From assembly GCA_000263395.1 (NCBI GenBank), contig AJXE01000016.1, positions 42,698 through 106,697 on the forward strand: a DNA stretch of 64,000 nt, given 5' to 3'. The notes under the pieces are model-generated. The model saw nothing but the letters and a program-made list of their open reading frames with translations. It had not been told where the DNA came from and did not search any database. A program made the position numbers and the translations under genes. Source of the stretch: Stutzerimonas stutzeri TS44. Lineage in GTDB: Bacteria; Pseudomonadota; Gammaproteobacteria; Pseudomonadales; Pseudomonadaceae. Below, piece by piece: positions 38,061-47,520 of this stretch. The first letter of the stretch is position 1; each line of letters opens with the position of its first letter.

Positions 38061-39683
38061 ATGACCAACTCCCCCGCCCCGCGACAACTGTCCGTACAGA
38101 CCAAGATCAACCTGGCGCTGCTGCTGGTGCTGCTGCTGATCATGTCCGCCTCGCTCTACATTGCGGCCAGCACCGAAAAGAATCTGGTCCTGCACGTAGT
38201 CGAACAACAGACCAAGGACGCCGCCGACTCCTATTTCGACAGCATCAACACCATGATGCTGACCGGCACCATGGCCCAGCGCGACGTGCTGCGACAGAAA
38301 ATCCTCGCCCGCCCCGGCGTGATCGATGCGCGCATCGTGCGCGGCGATGCGGTGATCAAGACCTTCGGCGCCGGTTTCGACCATCAGGCGCCGGCCGATG
38401 CGCTGGACCGCAGTGCCCTGGCCGGCAAGGCGATCATGGAGGTCACCAAGCAGGACGGTCGCCGGGTGCTGACCGTGATCAACCCGATCCTGGCGCATGC
38501 CGATTATCGCGGCACCAACTGCCTGACCTGTCACCAGGTGGCCGAGAACACCGTGATGGGCGCCGTGCGCATCAGTTATGACCTCAAGGCGCTGGACGCC
38601 GAGGTCGAGCGCAACATCTGGCTGCTCGGCGGCATCCAGCTGCTCCTGCTGCTGGCTGGCGTCGGCGTGATGATCTACACCGTGCGCCGCGTGATCATCA
38701 GCCGCATCCATGCCATGCGCCACACGATGGAAGCGATGACCCGCGACGAAGACCTGAGCCGCAGCGTGTCGATCGGCGCGCAGGACGAGATCGGCGCGAT
38801 GGGCAACGCGTTCAACCGCATGATCGAGAAATTCCGCCACAGCCTCGAAGCCGTGGCTGGCGTGACGCGCCAGCTGGGCGACGTTTCCGACCGGGTATCG
38901 CACGTCGCCGAGCAGACCCTCGGCGCGGTGATGGAGCAGCGCAGCGAGACCGACATGGTCGCTTCGGCGATGAACGAAATGAGCGCCACCGTGCAGGAAG
39001 TGGCGCGCAACGCCAACCAGACCGCTACCGCCTCCAATGACGCCGACCGCGAATCCAAGTCCGGTGTGCACGTGGCCGGTGAGGCGCTGGACGGCATCGA
39101 CAGCCTCATCCAGGACATCGAAAAAGCGGCCGTCGTCGTCCGCCAGCTGGAAGCGGACAGCGCCAGCATCGACACGGTGGTGGGGGTCATCAACGGCATC
39201 GCCGAGCAGACCAACCTGCTGGCCCTGAACGCGGCCATCGAGGCCGCGCGGGCCGGCGAGCAGGGTCGCGGCTTCGCCGTGGTCGCCGACGAAGTGCGCA
39301 CCCTCGCCTCGCGCACGCAGAAGTCCACCGAAGAAATCCAGCGCATGATCGAGCAGCTGCAACAGGGCGTGGGCAATGCCGTGCAGGCGATGATCGCCGC
39401 CCAGTCGCGCGCCCGCTCGGGTTCCGATTGCGTGGCCCGCGCGGCGCAGAGCCTCGGCGCCATCGCCGACGAAGTCGGCACGATCAACGAGATGAACACC
39501 CAGATCGCCACCGCGGCCGAGCAGCAGAGCGCCGTCGCCGAGGAGATCAACCGCAACATCACCAACATCAGCCGGATCGCCGACACCACGTCGGCCGATG
39601 CCACCCAGACCTCGCAGATCAGCGAGGAACTGGTGCGCCTGGCCGCCGAACTGAACCGTCTGGTCGGTCAGTTCAAGCTCTGA
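38061..39683 (+). CDS. Methyl-accepting chemotaxis protein with c-type haem motif
   Basis: A 540-residue chemoreceptor. TM1 lies at about 18-38, the periplasmic domain at ~40-193, TM2 at ~195-215, then HAMP and the signalling hairpin with [32 protein letters not shown]. The sensor domain contains C154-LT-C157-H158 (CxxCH), the covalent haem-c attachment motif, within [21 protein letters not shown]. That suggests sensing of redox state, oxygen, NO or a similar haem ligand. AAGGA precedes the ATG at 38061. The CheR/CheB-binding tail is absent. Confidence 0.9.
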   Translation: MTNSPAPRQLSVQTKINLALLLVLLLIMSASLYIAASTEKNLVLHVVEQQTKDAADSYFDSINTMMLTGTMAQRDVLRQKILARPGVIDARIVRGDAVIKTFGAGFDHQAPADALDRSALAGKAIMEVTKQDGRRVLTVINPILAHADYRGTNCLTCHQVAENTVMGAVRISYDLKALDAEVERNIWLLGGIQLLLLLAGVGVMIYTVRRVIISRIHAMRHTMEAMTRDEDLSRSVSIGAQDEIGAMGNAFNRMIEKFRHSLEAVAGVTRQLGDVSDRVSHVAEQTLGAVMEQRSETDMVASAMNEMSATVQEVARNANQTATASNDADRESKSGVHVAGEALDGIDSLIQDIEKAAVVVRQLEADSASIDTVVGVINGIAEQTNLLALNAAIEAARAGEQGRGFAVVADEVRTLASRTQKSTEEIQRMIEQLQQGVGNAVQAMIAAQSRARSGSDCVARAAQSLGAIADEVGTINEMNTQIATAAEQQSAVAEEINRNITNISRIADTTSADATQTSQISEELVRLAAELNRLVGQFKL

Positions 39684-39690
39684 GCGCCGA

Positions 39691-39715
39691 GGCGCGGGGC
39701 GCCCTGCCCCGCGCC
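39691..39715 (+). terminator. GC-rich hairpin after the chemoreceptor gene
   Basis: GGCGCGGGGC and GCCCCGCGCC form a perfect 10-bp stem with a 5-base loop, eight bases past the stop. Only a weak T-rich stretch follows. Confidence 0.6.
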
Positions 39716-39760
39716 GTTGCTGCGGTCCGAGCGTCGACCCGGCATCCGCCGCCATACTTC

Positions 39761-39774
39761 TTGATCGGAAACAG
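39761..39774 (+). promoter_or_regulatory. Possible Anr/FNR box for hemN
   Basis: TTGATCGGAAACAG has a perfect left half and a 3-of-5 right half against TTGAT-N4-ATCAA. It lies about 104 bases before the hemN start. Pseudomonas hemN genes are known Anr targets, so the position makes sense. Confidence 0.35.
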
Positions 39775-39877
39775 TCGGCTCGCGTGCGCGAATCGGCGAT
39801 AATCCGCGCCAGCCTCTTGGCCGGACCGGCGTATGCCGCGGCCTTCCCCTCTTTCAACCCGCAAGGTGAAACCGAAC

Positions 39878-41266
39878 ATGGACCAAACGCCGAGCTTCAA
39901 CCGCGCCCTGGTCGAGAAATATGACCGCCCGGGTCCGCGCTACACCTCGTATCCCACCGCGCCGCAGTTCCACCAGGCCTTCGCCGCCGATGACTACCGC
40001 AACGCCGCGCGCGCCAGCAACGAGGCGCCGACGCCCAAGCCGCTGTCGGTGTACATCCACATCCCGTTCTGCAAAAGCCTCTGCTACTACTGCGCCTGCA
40101 ACAAGATCATCACCCACAAGACCGAGCGCGCCGTCGAGTACCTCGAATACCTCAAGCGCGAGATCGCCATGCAGGCCGCGCTGTTCGACCGCTCGCGCAA
40201 GCTCACCCAGCTGCACCTGGGCGGCGGCACGCCGACCTATTTCACCAGCGAGCAGCTGGCTGATCTGATGGCGACGCTGCATCAGGCGTTCAACATGGAC
40301 GACAGCGACGATCACGAGTTTTCGCTGGAAGTCGACCCGCGCACCGTTACCCCGGCGCAGATCCACACGCTGCGCAAACTGGGCTTCAATCGCCTGAGCT
40401 TCGGCGTGCAGGACTTCGATGCCCGCGTGCAGGCCGCGGTCAACCGTATCCAGACCGAGGAGCAGACCCGCGAGCTGGTACAGGCCGCGCGCGACGCACA
40501 GTTCAAGTCGGTCAGCGTCGATCTGATCTACGGCCTGCCGCTGCAGACCGTGGAGAGTTTCAACACCACGCTGAACAAGATCATCGACATCCGCCCGGAC
40601 CGCATCGCCGCCTACAGCTATGCGCACCTGCCGGACCTGGTACGCGCGCAGAAGCTGATCCGCCCGGAAGACATGCCGCCGCCCGAGCGCAAGCTGGAGC
40701 TGCTGGAGCTGACCATCCAGCGCCTGACCTCCGCCGGCTACGTCTACATCGGCATGGACCACTTCTCGCTGCCGGATGACGAACTGACCCTCGCGCGCGC
40801 CAACGGCACGCTGCAGCGCAACTTCCAGGGCTACTCGACCCACGCCGACTGCGACCTGATCGGCCTCGGCATTTCCTCGATCGGCAAGGTCGGCGACAGC
40901 TACAGCCAGAACGTCAAGGAGCTGTCGCAGTACTACGCGCGCCTCAACGAGGGCATCCTGCCGGTGCAGCGCGGCTACCAGCTCAGCGCCGATGACCGCC
41001 TGCGCCGCGACGTGATCATCTCGCTGATGTGCCACGGCCGCATCGATTACGCGGCGATCGAGCGCAAGCACGACATCAACTTCCGCGAGTACTTCGCCGA
41101 CTCGCTGGCGCAGCTCGCCGAGCATGTCGCCGATGGGCTGGTGGAGCTGCGTGACGACGCGCTGATTCTGCTGCCGCAAGGGCAGTTGATGATGCGCAAC
41201 GTCGCGATGGCCTTCGATGCCTATCTCGGCGGCGAGCAGCGCGGACGCTTCTCGCGCACCGTCTGA
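39878..41266 (+). CDS. hemN: Oxygen-independent coproporphyrinogen III oxidase
   Basis: A 462-residue radical SAM enzyme. IPFCKSLCYYCACNK supplies the CxxxCxxC cluster and the extra Cys of HemN, and PRYTSYPTAPQF is the N-terminal HemN signature. It converts coproporphyrinogen III to protoporphyrinogen IX without oxygen. The full length separates it from the shorter HemW proteins. It follows a chemoreceptor with a haem-c motif, which may be coincidence. Confidence 0.93.
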   Translation: MDQTPSFNRALVEKYDRPGPRYTSYPTAPQFHQAFAADDYRNAARASNEAPTPKPLSVYIHIPFCKSLCYYCACNKIITHKTERAVEYLEYLKREIAMQAALFDRSRKLTQLHLGGGTPTYFTSEQLADLMATLHQAFNMDDSDDHEFSLEVDPRTVTPAQIHTLRKLGFNRLSFGVQDFDARVQAAVNRIQTEEQTRELVQAARDAQFKSVSVDLIYGLPLQTVESFNTTLNKIIDIRPDRIAAYSYAHLPDLVRAQKLIRPEDMPPPERKLELLELTIQRLTSAGYVYIGMDHFSLPDDELTLARANGTLQRNFQGYSTHADCDLIGLGISSIGKVGDSYSQNVKELSQYYARLNEGILPVQRGYQLSADDRLRRDVIISLMCHGRIDYAAIERKHDINFREYFADSLAQLAEHVADGLVELRDDALILLPQGQLMMRNVAMAFDAYLGGEQRGRFSRTV

Positions 41267-41282
41267 TCGCAGCCTTGCACGG

Positions 41283-41300
41283 AGCGGGCATTTGCCCGCT
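41283..41300 (+). terminator. Hairpin after hemN
   Basis: GCGGGC pairs with GCCCGC around a 4-base AT-rich loop, 16 bases after the hemN stop. No U-tract. Confidence 0.45.
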
Positions 41301-41480
41301 TCGCCTCGACGCCAGCAGATGATGCCTTACATCAGAATTGCTTCATAACCGCATGAAATAACGGCAAATTCAGTTCCTGAAAATGCTTATGCGATTGCGC
41401 GATTCGGCGAGATCGCAAACGTATAGGACAGCGCGGTAGCGCTTCTATACTCGAAGCGAACCTACCGGGAGGATCCCGCC

Positions 41481-41726
41481 ATGCGTCGCCTTCTCAGTTT
41501 TGCCGTTGCCGCTATCTTCAGTGCCCCGCTGTGGGCCATGCATTGTCCGATGGACATGGCCAAGATCGACGAACAGCTCACCGCCAATCCGCCCAGCGAC
41601 GCCGCCACCCTCGAGCGCGTCAAGCAGCTGCGCGCCGAAGGTGAAGAGCTGCACAACGCCGGCGACCACGCCCAGTCGGTCAAGGTGCTGGGCGAGGCGC
41701 TCGACCTGCTCGGCGTCAAATCCTGA
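41481..41726 (+). CDS. Small secreted hypothetical protein
   Basis: An 81-residue protein. MRRLLSFAVAAIFSAPLWA is a signal peptide. The mature part starts MHCPMDMAKIDEQL and is a short alpha-helical, charged domain ending in a leucine-rich helix (KVLGEALDLLGVKS). The MHCPMDM segment (Met, His, Cys) could bind a metal, but this is only a composition cue. GGGAGG precedes the ATG, and a strong terminator follows. I do not recognise the family. Confidence 0.75.
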   Translation: MRRLLSFAVAAIFSAPLWAMHCPMDMAKIDEQLTANPPSDAATLERVKQLRAEGEELHNAGDHAQSVKVLGEALDLLGVKS

Positions 41727-41731
41727 GCCGT

Positions 41732-41763
41732 AAACGCCCTGGCAATTGCTTGCCGGGGCGTTT
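41732..41763. terminator. Bidirectional terminator
   Basis: AAACGCCCTGGCAA pairs with TTGCCGGGGCGTTT (one wobble pair) around a 4-base loop, between the convergent small secreted protein and peroxiredoxin genes. Terminal T residues fit a rho-independent terminator. Confidence 0.8.
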
Positions 41764-41774
41764 CTCGTGCGCAC

Positions 41775-42413
41775 TCAGCGATTGGGCTGCGGGGTCAGGC
41801 GCAGATACGGCTTCACCGCGCGGTAGCCCTTGGGGAACCGCTGCTTGAGTTCTTCCTCGTCCTTGAGCGACGTCACGATCACCACCTCATCGCCGTCCTG
41901 CCAGTTGGCTGGGGTGGCGACCTTGTAGTTGTCGGTCAGCTGCAGCGAATCGATCACCCGCAGGATTTCGTGGAAGTTGCGCCCGGTGCTCGCCGGGTAG
42001 GTGATGGTCAGGCGCACCTTCTTGTTCGGGTCGATGACGAACAGCGAGCGCACGGTCAGGGTGTCGTTGGCATTCGGGTGGATCAGGTCGTACAGCTCGG
42101 AGACCTTGCGGTCGGCATCGGCGAGGATCGGGAAGTTGACAGCAGTGTTCTGCGTCTCGTTGATGTCGTCGATCCAGCGGATGTGCGAGTCCACCGGGTC
42201 CACCGACAGGGCGATGGCCTTGACGTTGCGCTGGGCGAACTCGTCCTTCAGCTTGGCGGTAAAGCCCAGTTCCGTGGTGCACACCGGAGTGAAGTCGGCC
42301 GGGTGCGAGAACAGCACGCCCCAGCTGTCGCCAAGCCAGTCGTGGAAACGGATGCGGCCTGCGCTGGAGTCCTGTTCGAAATCGGGGGCGATGTCGCCGA
42401 GGCGGATGCTCAT
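41775..42413 (-). CDS. 1-Cys peroxiredoxin (Prx6/LsfA-like)
   Basis: A 212-residue AhpC/TSA-family peroxidase. C45 in HPADFTPVCTTELG is the peroxidatic Cys, and the long C-terminal domain (SLQLTDNYKVATPANW) defines the Prx6 group. It matches LsfA of pseudomonads, a 1-Cys peroxiredoxin linked to sulfur starvation and virulence; whether it is the orthologue is not certain. GAAGGAG precedes the ATG. An AT-rich near-palindrome lies 63 bases upstream. Confidence 0.9.
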   Translation of the reverse strand: MSIRLGDIAPDFEQDSSAGRIRFHDWLGDSWGVLFSHPADFTPVCTTELGFTAKLKDEFAQRNVKAIALSVDPVDSHIRWIDDINETQNTAVNFPILADADRKVSELYDLIHPNANDTLTVRSLFVIDPNKKVRLTITYPASTGRNFHEILRVIDSLQLTDNYKVATPANWQDGDEVVIVTSLKDEEELKQRFPKGYRAVKPYLRLTPQPNR

Positions 42414-42475
42414 GGTTGTGCTCCTTCAGTGGTTCGTTGAGGTGGGCACCACTATGTGCACTGCCATTGCGAATT

Positions 42476-42502
42476 AAAAAGAATAAATAATGATTTATTT
42501 AT
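42476..42502 (+). promoter_or_regulatory. AT-rich near-palindrome upstream of the peroxiredoxin (shared motif, copy 1)
   Basis: ATAAATAA-TGAT-TTATTTAT is an inverted repeat preceded by AAAAAGA, starting 63 bases upstream of the peroxiredoxin ATG. A copy differing at only two positions occurs at 47521-47547, at a similar distance from another minus-strand gene. In a GC-rich genome this shared 27-base motif is unlikely by chance and suggests a common regulator. Confidence 0.6.
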
Positions 42503-42570
42503 AACAGAAACAATGTTTATGACTACACCCTCTCCAGCTGCAGCCCCGCTCTTCGAGCCGTAGTCGGTCG

Positions 42571-43974
42571 TCAGGAAAACTGGCGAATAAGCTGCCGGAG
42601 GCGCTCGCAAGCGGCGGGAAGCCGCTCCTCGCTGGCGTTGGCGACACCGAGAAGCAGCCCCGGGCGCCGGGGTTCGGCCGGACAGAACCATGCCGACAGC
42701 GGCGACGGCGCCAGTCCGAAGGCCTGCGCCTCACGGACGATGACGCCATCGCGCGCCCCTTCGGGCAGCCAGAGCAGCACGCCGAGGCCCGCCGGGCGCA
42801 CGGGATAATCCATAGCCTGCAACGTCGCATGCAGCGCGGCGCTGCGATTCGCATATACGCGCTTCATGCGCCGCAGGTGCCGCATGTAGTGGCCGTCGTG
42901 CATGAACTCGGCGGTAGCCGTCTGCACCGCGGGGCCGGGGGCCGGCGCGAGGCACATCACCGCTTCGGCGAACGGCGCAACCAATGCCGCCGGGACGACG
43001 ACGAAGCCCAGCCGCAGCGTGGGGCTGATGGTCTTGCTGAACGAGCCGATGTGGATGACGCGCCCGTTGCCGTCCAGTGATGCCAGCGCCGGCGCCGCGC
43101 GCCGCTTCAGCTGCAGCTCGCCGAGGTAGTCATCCTCGATGATCCACGCCCCGGAGCGCGTCGCCCAATCAAGCAGCTGAACCCGCCGGGCGAGCGACAG
43201 CGGAACACCGGTTGGCGCCTGCTGGCCGGGCGTCACCAAGGCCAGGGCGGCATCGGGCGCATGCTGCATGCCGTAGGCAACGTCAAGGCCATCGTCGTCG
43301 ACCGGAATCGGGACCGGAGTGATTTGCGCGATTTCCAGCGCCCTGCGGCTGGGCGGAAACCCCGGATTTTCCACCCAGGCCGAGCGCCCTTGCGCCTTCA
43401 GCACCCTGAGCGCGACGCCGAGCGCGCCGGTGAAGCCCGCCGTGATGAACACCTGGGATGGACGACATTCGATGCCGCGTGAAAGCGCCAGGTGCGCGGC
43501 AATCTCGGCTCTCAGCGCCTGCTCGCCGCGCGGGTCCGGATAGATGAGCGGAGCGTTCACCTCGGCGCGGGCGGCATGGACTCGCAAGCGCGCAAAGAGC
43601 GTGACCGGAAAGCTATCCGAGGCGGGTACACCGTTCTGGAAGACGGCCGTTGTACTAAGAAAGTCCTGGTACAGCGGTGGCAACGCATCCACCGCTGCGG
43701 ACGGCTCCGGCAAGGCGATCTTCGGTGGGTGCTCGGTCACCCGGGTGCCGCCGGACCCGCAGGAGACGACCAGTTGCTTATCCGCCAGGCGCTCGTAAGC
43801 TGTCTTGACGGTGCCTCTGGCGACGCCCAATTGTGCGGCGAGGTCCAGCCATGAGGGCAGTCTGGCGCCGGGCGCGAGCACGCCGCTGTCGATGGCCGCC
43901 GTGATGCCAATGCGGATCTGCTCGGCCAACGAGATCTCGGCGGTCCGGTCCAGCTTGAAATCGAGGATTTTCAT
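42571..43974 (-). CDS. MocR-type GntR regulator with aminotransferase-like domain
   Basis: A 467-residue MocR-family protein. The N-terminal winged helix (LPSWLDLAAQLGVARGTVKTAYERLADKQLVV) is joined to a fold-type I aminotransferase domain (GSFSKTISPTLRLGFVVVP) with the PLP-binding lysine. MocR proteins sense PLP or amino-acid-like ligands. It is divergent from a secreted cupin and AhpD-like cluster across 95 bases, and probably regulates it. The ATG at 43974 is preferred; an upstream extension is weakly coding. Confidence 0.88.
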   Translation of the reverse strand: MKILDFKLDRTAEISLAEQIRIGITAAIDSGVLAPGARLPSWLDLAAQLGVARGTVKTAYERLADKQLVVSCGSGGTRVTEHPPKIALPEPSAAVDALPPLYQDFLSTTAVFQNGVPASDSFPVTLFARLRVHAARAEVNAPLIYPDPRGEQALRAEIAAHLALSRGIECRPSQVFITAGFTGALGVALRVLKAQGRSAWVENPGFPPSRRALEIAQITPVPIPVDDDGLDVAYGMQHAPDAALALVTPGQQAPTGVPLSLARRVQLLDWATRSGAWIIEDDYLGELQLKRRAAPALASLDGNGRVIHIGSFSKTISPTLRLGFVVVPAALVAPFAEAVMCLAPAPGPAVQTATAEFMHDGHYMRHLRRMKRVYANRSAALHATLQAMDYPVRPAGLGVLLWLPEGARDGVIVREAQAFGLAPSPLSAWFCPAEPRRPGLLLGVANASEERLPAACERLRQLIRQFS

Positions 43975-44069
43975 GCCGCATGGTACATCCGAAACGAACG
44001 TTTTCGGTTCTTTTTCATGAACCTCGGCGGCTGCATACTGCCGCCAGCCCCTCACAGGAGATAGCGATT

Positions 44070-44504
44070 ATGAAGCCCACGCGCTTGCTACTGCCCTTGC
44101 TGGCCGCCATCGGGATGACCTTCGCCGGCGCGGCCAGCGCCGACAATTCCGGCGACACGATCAAACCCAACTTTTCCCACGCCCTGCCGAACATTCCGGG
44201 CAAGTCGCTGATGGCCGTGGAGGTGACCTACGCTCCGGGAGGCGCATCGGCGCCGCATCGCCATGCGCAATCGGCGTTCATCTATGCCTATGTCGTTTCC
44301 GGTCGGATCGTCAGCCAGGTGGCCGGGGAGCCTGAGCGTACCTATGCCGCGGGCGAAACCTGGTACGAAATGCCGGGGGCGCATCACGTCGTCAGTCGCA
44401 ACGCGAGCGACTCCGAGCCCGCCAAACTGCTTGCCGTGTTCGTCGTTGATTCCGACGACGACGTCCTCACCACTCTCGACGAACAGGAGTCTGAAAATGA
44501 GTGA
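44070..44504 (+). CDS. Secreted cupin domain protein
   Basis: A 144-residue protein with a signal peptide (LLLPLLAAIGMTFAGAASA) and a single cupin barrel. PGGASAPHRHAQSAFIYAYVVSG carries cupin motif 1 His residues and PGAHHVVSR motif 2. The ligands could hold a metal. GGAGA precedes the ATG. It overlaps the next AhpD-like gene by 8 bases and is divergent from the MocR regulator. The reaction is unknown. Confidence 0.82.
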   Translation: MKPTRLLLPLLAAIGMTFAGAASADNSGDTIKPNFSHALPNIPGKSLMAVEVTYAPGGASAPHRHAQSAFIYAYVVSGRIVSQVAGEPERTYAAGETWYEMPGAHHVVSRNASDSEPAKLLAVFVVDSDDDVLTTLDEQESENE

Positions 44505-44958
44505 AAGACTGGATTACGCAACAGTCTCGCCCGGTGCGGTGAAAGCCCTCGGCGACGTCTATGGCTATGTCACGCAGTGCGGTCTCGATGCGGTGCTGCT
44601 CGAACTGGTCTACCTGCGCGTCAGCCAGATCAATGGCTGTGCCTTCTGCCTGGACATGCACACGCGTGACCTCGCCAGGAAAGGTGTCGGGATCGAGAAG
44701 CTGGCGCTGGTGCAGGCCTGGCAGGAGGCCGGCGATCTGTTCAGCGCTCGCGAACGCGCGGCGCTGGCCTGGGCACAAAGCGTAACCTGCGTCGCGCAGA
44801 CCGGCGTTCCGGATGCCGAGTTCGAGGCGGCCCGGCAAATCTTCGAGGAAAAGGAGCTGGCCGATCTGACCGTGGCCATCGGCCTGATGAATACCTACAA
44901 CCGCCTCGCCATCAGCTTCCGCCGCACACCGCAAGCGGTTCTCGCCGCCAAGGACTGA
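44497..44958 (+). CDS. Carboxymuconolactone decarboxylase/AhpD-like protein 1
   Basis: A 153-residue alpha-helical protein with the AhpD/CMD fold. C48-AF-C51 and H55 (NGCAFCLDMHTRDL) form the thiol-active motif of alkylhydroperoxidase-type members. It lacks the ring-cleavage features of the true decarboxylase. It is translated from an overlap with the cupin gene. Probable peroxidase or redox role, inferred from the CxxC. Confidence 0.85.
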   Translation: MSERLDYATVSPGAVKALGDVYGYVTQCGLDAVLLELVYLRVSQINGCAFCLDMHTRDLARKGVGIEKLALVQAWQEAGDLFSARERAALAWAQSVTCVAQTGVPDAEFEAARQIFEEKELADLTVAIGLMNTYNRLAISFRRTPQAVLAAKD

Positions 44959-45053
44959 AGCCGGGATGCCCTCCAGGGCGTAACCACCCGCAGGAAACCC
45001 AGGGAATTTCCGCTGCCGGACATTCCCGCCGCATCGATTACAGGATGAAACAC

Positions 45054-45494
45054 ATGGAACAACGATTCGACGTCGCCCAGCTTATTCCCGAAGGCTATAA
45101 AGCCATGTACGCCTTGCACACCTACGTGCAAGGCGCAGGCCTCGATCTTGGTCTGCTCGAACTGGTGCGTTTGCGCGTATCGCAGATCAACGGCTGCGGC
45201 TTCTGCGTCGCCATGCATATCCCGCTGGCGCGCAAGCACGGCGTCAGCGAACACCAGATCAATCTGGTCGCTACCTGGAAGGAATCGCCGGTATTCAGTG
45301 CTCGCGAGCGGGCGGCGCTGGCCTGGGCCGATGCGGTCACCAGCCTTGCCGGGCAGGAAGTACCGGAGGCGGTCTATGAACAGGTGAGAGCCGAATTCAG
45401 CCCCGAGGAGATTGCCAAACTCACGCTGTGCATCGGCGAGATCAATACCTGGAACCGCCTCATGATCGCCTCGCGCACGCCGCCCGCGCTGTAA
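45054..45494 (+). CDS. Carboxymuconolactone decarboxylase/AhpD-like protein 2
   Basis: A 146-residue paralogue of the preceding gene with the same layout: C48-GF-C51 and H55 (NGCGFCVAMHIPLA). Most of the core is shared (LLELVRLRVSQING). I chose the ATG at 45054 because AGGA lies 8 bases upstream; an ATG at 45045 adds three residues. Two adjacent copies suggest duplication. Confidence 0.85.
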   Translation: MEQRFDVAQLIPEGYKAMYALHTYVQGAGLDLGLLELVRLRVSQINGCGFCVAMHIPLARKHGVSEHQINLVATWKESPVFSARERAALAWADAVTSLAGQEVPEAVYEQVRAEFSPEEIAKLTLCIGEINTWNRLMIASRTPPAL

Positions 45495-45511
45495 CCGTCA
45501 TTCCAGCCGGA

Positions 45512-46735
45512 TCAGCGTGCGGCATCCTCGAAGCGATCGACCTGGCGCAGGCTCTTGAAGCCCAGCGCCCAGCCCCCGGTCACCAGCAAGGTGCAGGCGC
45601 AGCCCAGCAGCGCCGCCGGCACGGCGCCGAGCCAGGCGGCGCTGAGGCCGGCGCGGAATTCGCCCAGCTCGTTGGACGAGCCGATGAACAGCATGTTCAC
45701 CGCATTGACCCGCCCACGCATGGCATCCGGCGTGGAGAACTGGATCAGCGAGGAACGGATGTACACGCTGACCATGTCCGCCGCGCCCGCCACCACCAGC
45801 GCGGCGAACGACAGCCAGAACAGCGTGGACAGCGCGAACACCAGGTTGGCCAGGCCGAACAGCGCCACGGCGATGAACATCACCCGCCCGACATGCCGGT
45901 CGAACGGCCGCACGCTGAGGTACAACCCCACCGCCACCTCGCCGATCGCCATCGCGCTGCGCAGCAGGCCGAGACCGGTGGGGCCGACTTCGAGCACGTC
46001 CTGAGCGTAGATCGGCAGCAGCGCCACCACGCCGCCGAGCAGCACGGCGAACAGGTCCAGCGAGATCGTGCCGAGGATGATCGGCCGCGACCGGATGAAG
46101 CCAATGCCCGCGGTAAAGCGCGTCCAGGCGCCGGTTGTCAGCGCCTCGCGGCGTTCGGCGAAATGCACCGGGACGCGCCACAGCAGCAGCGTGCCGAGCA
46201 TGAAACTGACCAGGCAGGTGCCGTAAGTCAGCGCGCCGCCGCCTAGTGCATAGAGCGCACCGCCCAGCACCGGACCACCGATGGTGGCCACGCGCATGAT
46301 CATGCTGTTGGCGGCGATGGCCGCGGCCAGGCGCTTGCGCGGCACGATCTGCGGCAACAGGCTGGACAGTGCCGGCCCGGTGAAGGCCCGCGCGCAGCCA
46401 TACAGCACCAGCACGGCGTAGTAGTAGCCCACCGCCTCGCCCGTAAGCGACAGCCAGAGCAGCGCCGCCGCGCAGGCGGCTTCGAGCAGCCAGCTCAGCG
46501 CCAGGATCAGCTTGCGGTCGTAGCGGTCGATCAGGTCACCCGCCGGTAGCAGCAGGAACAGCATCGGCACGAACTGCGCCAGGCCGACATAGGCCAGCGA
46601 CAGCGGATCGCGGGTGATGTCGTAGACCTGCCAGGCGACAACCACCGCCTGGATTTGCATGGCGAACACCGCCAGCAAGCGGGCGGCGAGAAAGGCGGCG
46701 AAACCGGGAAGACGGTAGACGGATGCGGTGGTCAA
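45512..46735 (-). CDS. MFS transporter (MFS_3/EntS-like)
   Basis: A 407-residue membrane protein with about 12 hydrophobic segments. LIDRYDRKLILALSWLLEAA is the loop 2-3 motif, and the family resembles EntS-type exporters. It is convergent with the AhpD-like genes. No siderophore genes are near, so the substrate is open. Confidence 0.85.
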   Translation of the reverse strand: MTTASVYRLPGFAAFLAARLLAVFAMQIQAVVVAWQVYDITRDPLSLAYVGLAQFVPMLFLLLPAGDLIDRYDRKLILALSWLLEAACAAALLWLSLTGEAVGYYYAVLVLYGCARAFTGPALSSLLPQIVPRKRLAAAIAANSMIMRVATIGGPVLGGALYALGGGALTYGTCLVSFMLGTLLLWRVPVHFAERREALTTGAWTRFTAGIGFIRSRPIILGTISLDLFAVLLGGVVALLPIYAQDVLEVGPTGLGLLRSAMAIGEVAVGLYLSVRPFDRHVGRVMFIAVALFGLANLVFALSTLFWLSFAALVVAGAADMVSVYIRSSLIQFSTPDAMRGRVNAVNMLFIGSSNELGEFRAGLSAAWLGAVPAALLGCACTLLVTGGWALGFKSLRQVDRFEDAAR

Positions 46736-46887
46736 GGCGGGAGTCCGAGCGGCAATTGCGGCGCCCGCGCCGCAACGGCCGGGCGAAAGCCGTTCAATCT
46801 ACTGGAGCGCGCGGGCCGCAGGCAAACCGGACGGCCACTTCTGAACTCCAGCCAGCAGGCCTTTCCCTCCGCCTTCCCCGCTCCGGT

Positions 46888-47469
46888 TCAGGCGGCCTGG
46901 CGGCAGCCCTGGTCGATACGCTTCTGCAGGCGATACAGATAGGCAAAACCCTGCTCCCAGCGGTGGTGTCCGGATTTCACGTTGATGTGCCCGACACCCG
47001 GAAGGATCACCGTCTCGCTGCCCCAGCCGCGTCCCAGGATGCTGGCGCATTCGGCAGTGGCCGCGGTGTCGTTGTCGGAGCCGACCAATTGGCTGGGAAA
47101 CGGCAGCACCTGGCGCGGAATCGGCGCGAAGTCACGCAGTGCCTCGGGGCAGCCGCTGCGCTCGACATCCGCCGGCGCCACCAGCAGCGCACCGCGTACC
47201 CGCCGCAGCAACGCCGGATCGGCCGTCTGCGCCCAATGTGCCACGGTCACGCAGCCCAGACTGTGGGCGATGAGGATGACCGGCTGGTCACTGGCTTCGA
47301 TGCTCCGCTGCAACTCGGCGACCCAGGCGGCGCGACGGGGCTTGAGCCAATCCTGCTGCTCGATGCGCGCGCTGCCCGGCAGGCTGCGCTGCCAGTGGCT
47401 CTGCCAATGATCGTCCGGCGAGCCTTGCCAGCCCGGCACAATCAGATAACGGATGGATTCGCTGTACAT
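46888..47469 (-). CDS. RBBP9/YdeN family serine hydrolase
   Basis: A 193-residue alpha/beta hydrolase. S70 in IAHSLGCVTVAHW is the nucleophile, and GVGHINVKSGH supplies the catalytic His. The length and fold fit RBBP9/YdeN hydrolases. CAGGAGGG precedes the ATG. It carries the same upstream AT-rich motif as the peroxiredoxin gene. The substrate is unknown. Confidence 0.88.
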   Translation of the reverse strand: MYSESIRYLIVPGWQGSPDDHWQSHWQRSLPGSARIEQQDWLKPRRAAWVAELQRSIEASDQPVILIAHSLGCVTVAHWAQTADPALLRRVRGALLVAPADVERSGCPEALRDFAPIPRQVLPFPSQLVGSDNDTAATAECASILGRGWGSETVILPGVGHINVKSGHHRWEQGFAYLYRLQKRIDQGCRQAA

Positions 47470-47520
47470 GGCCTGCCCTCCTGTCGATGCGGCGCAGTCT
47501 AGGCCAGGCGAATCAAGATC

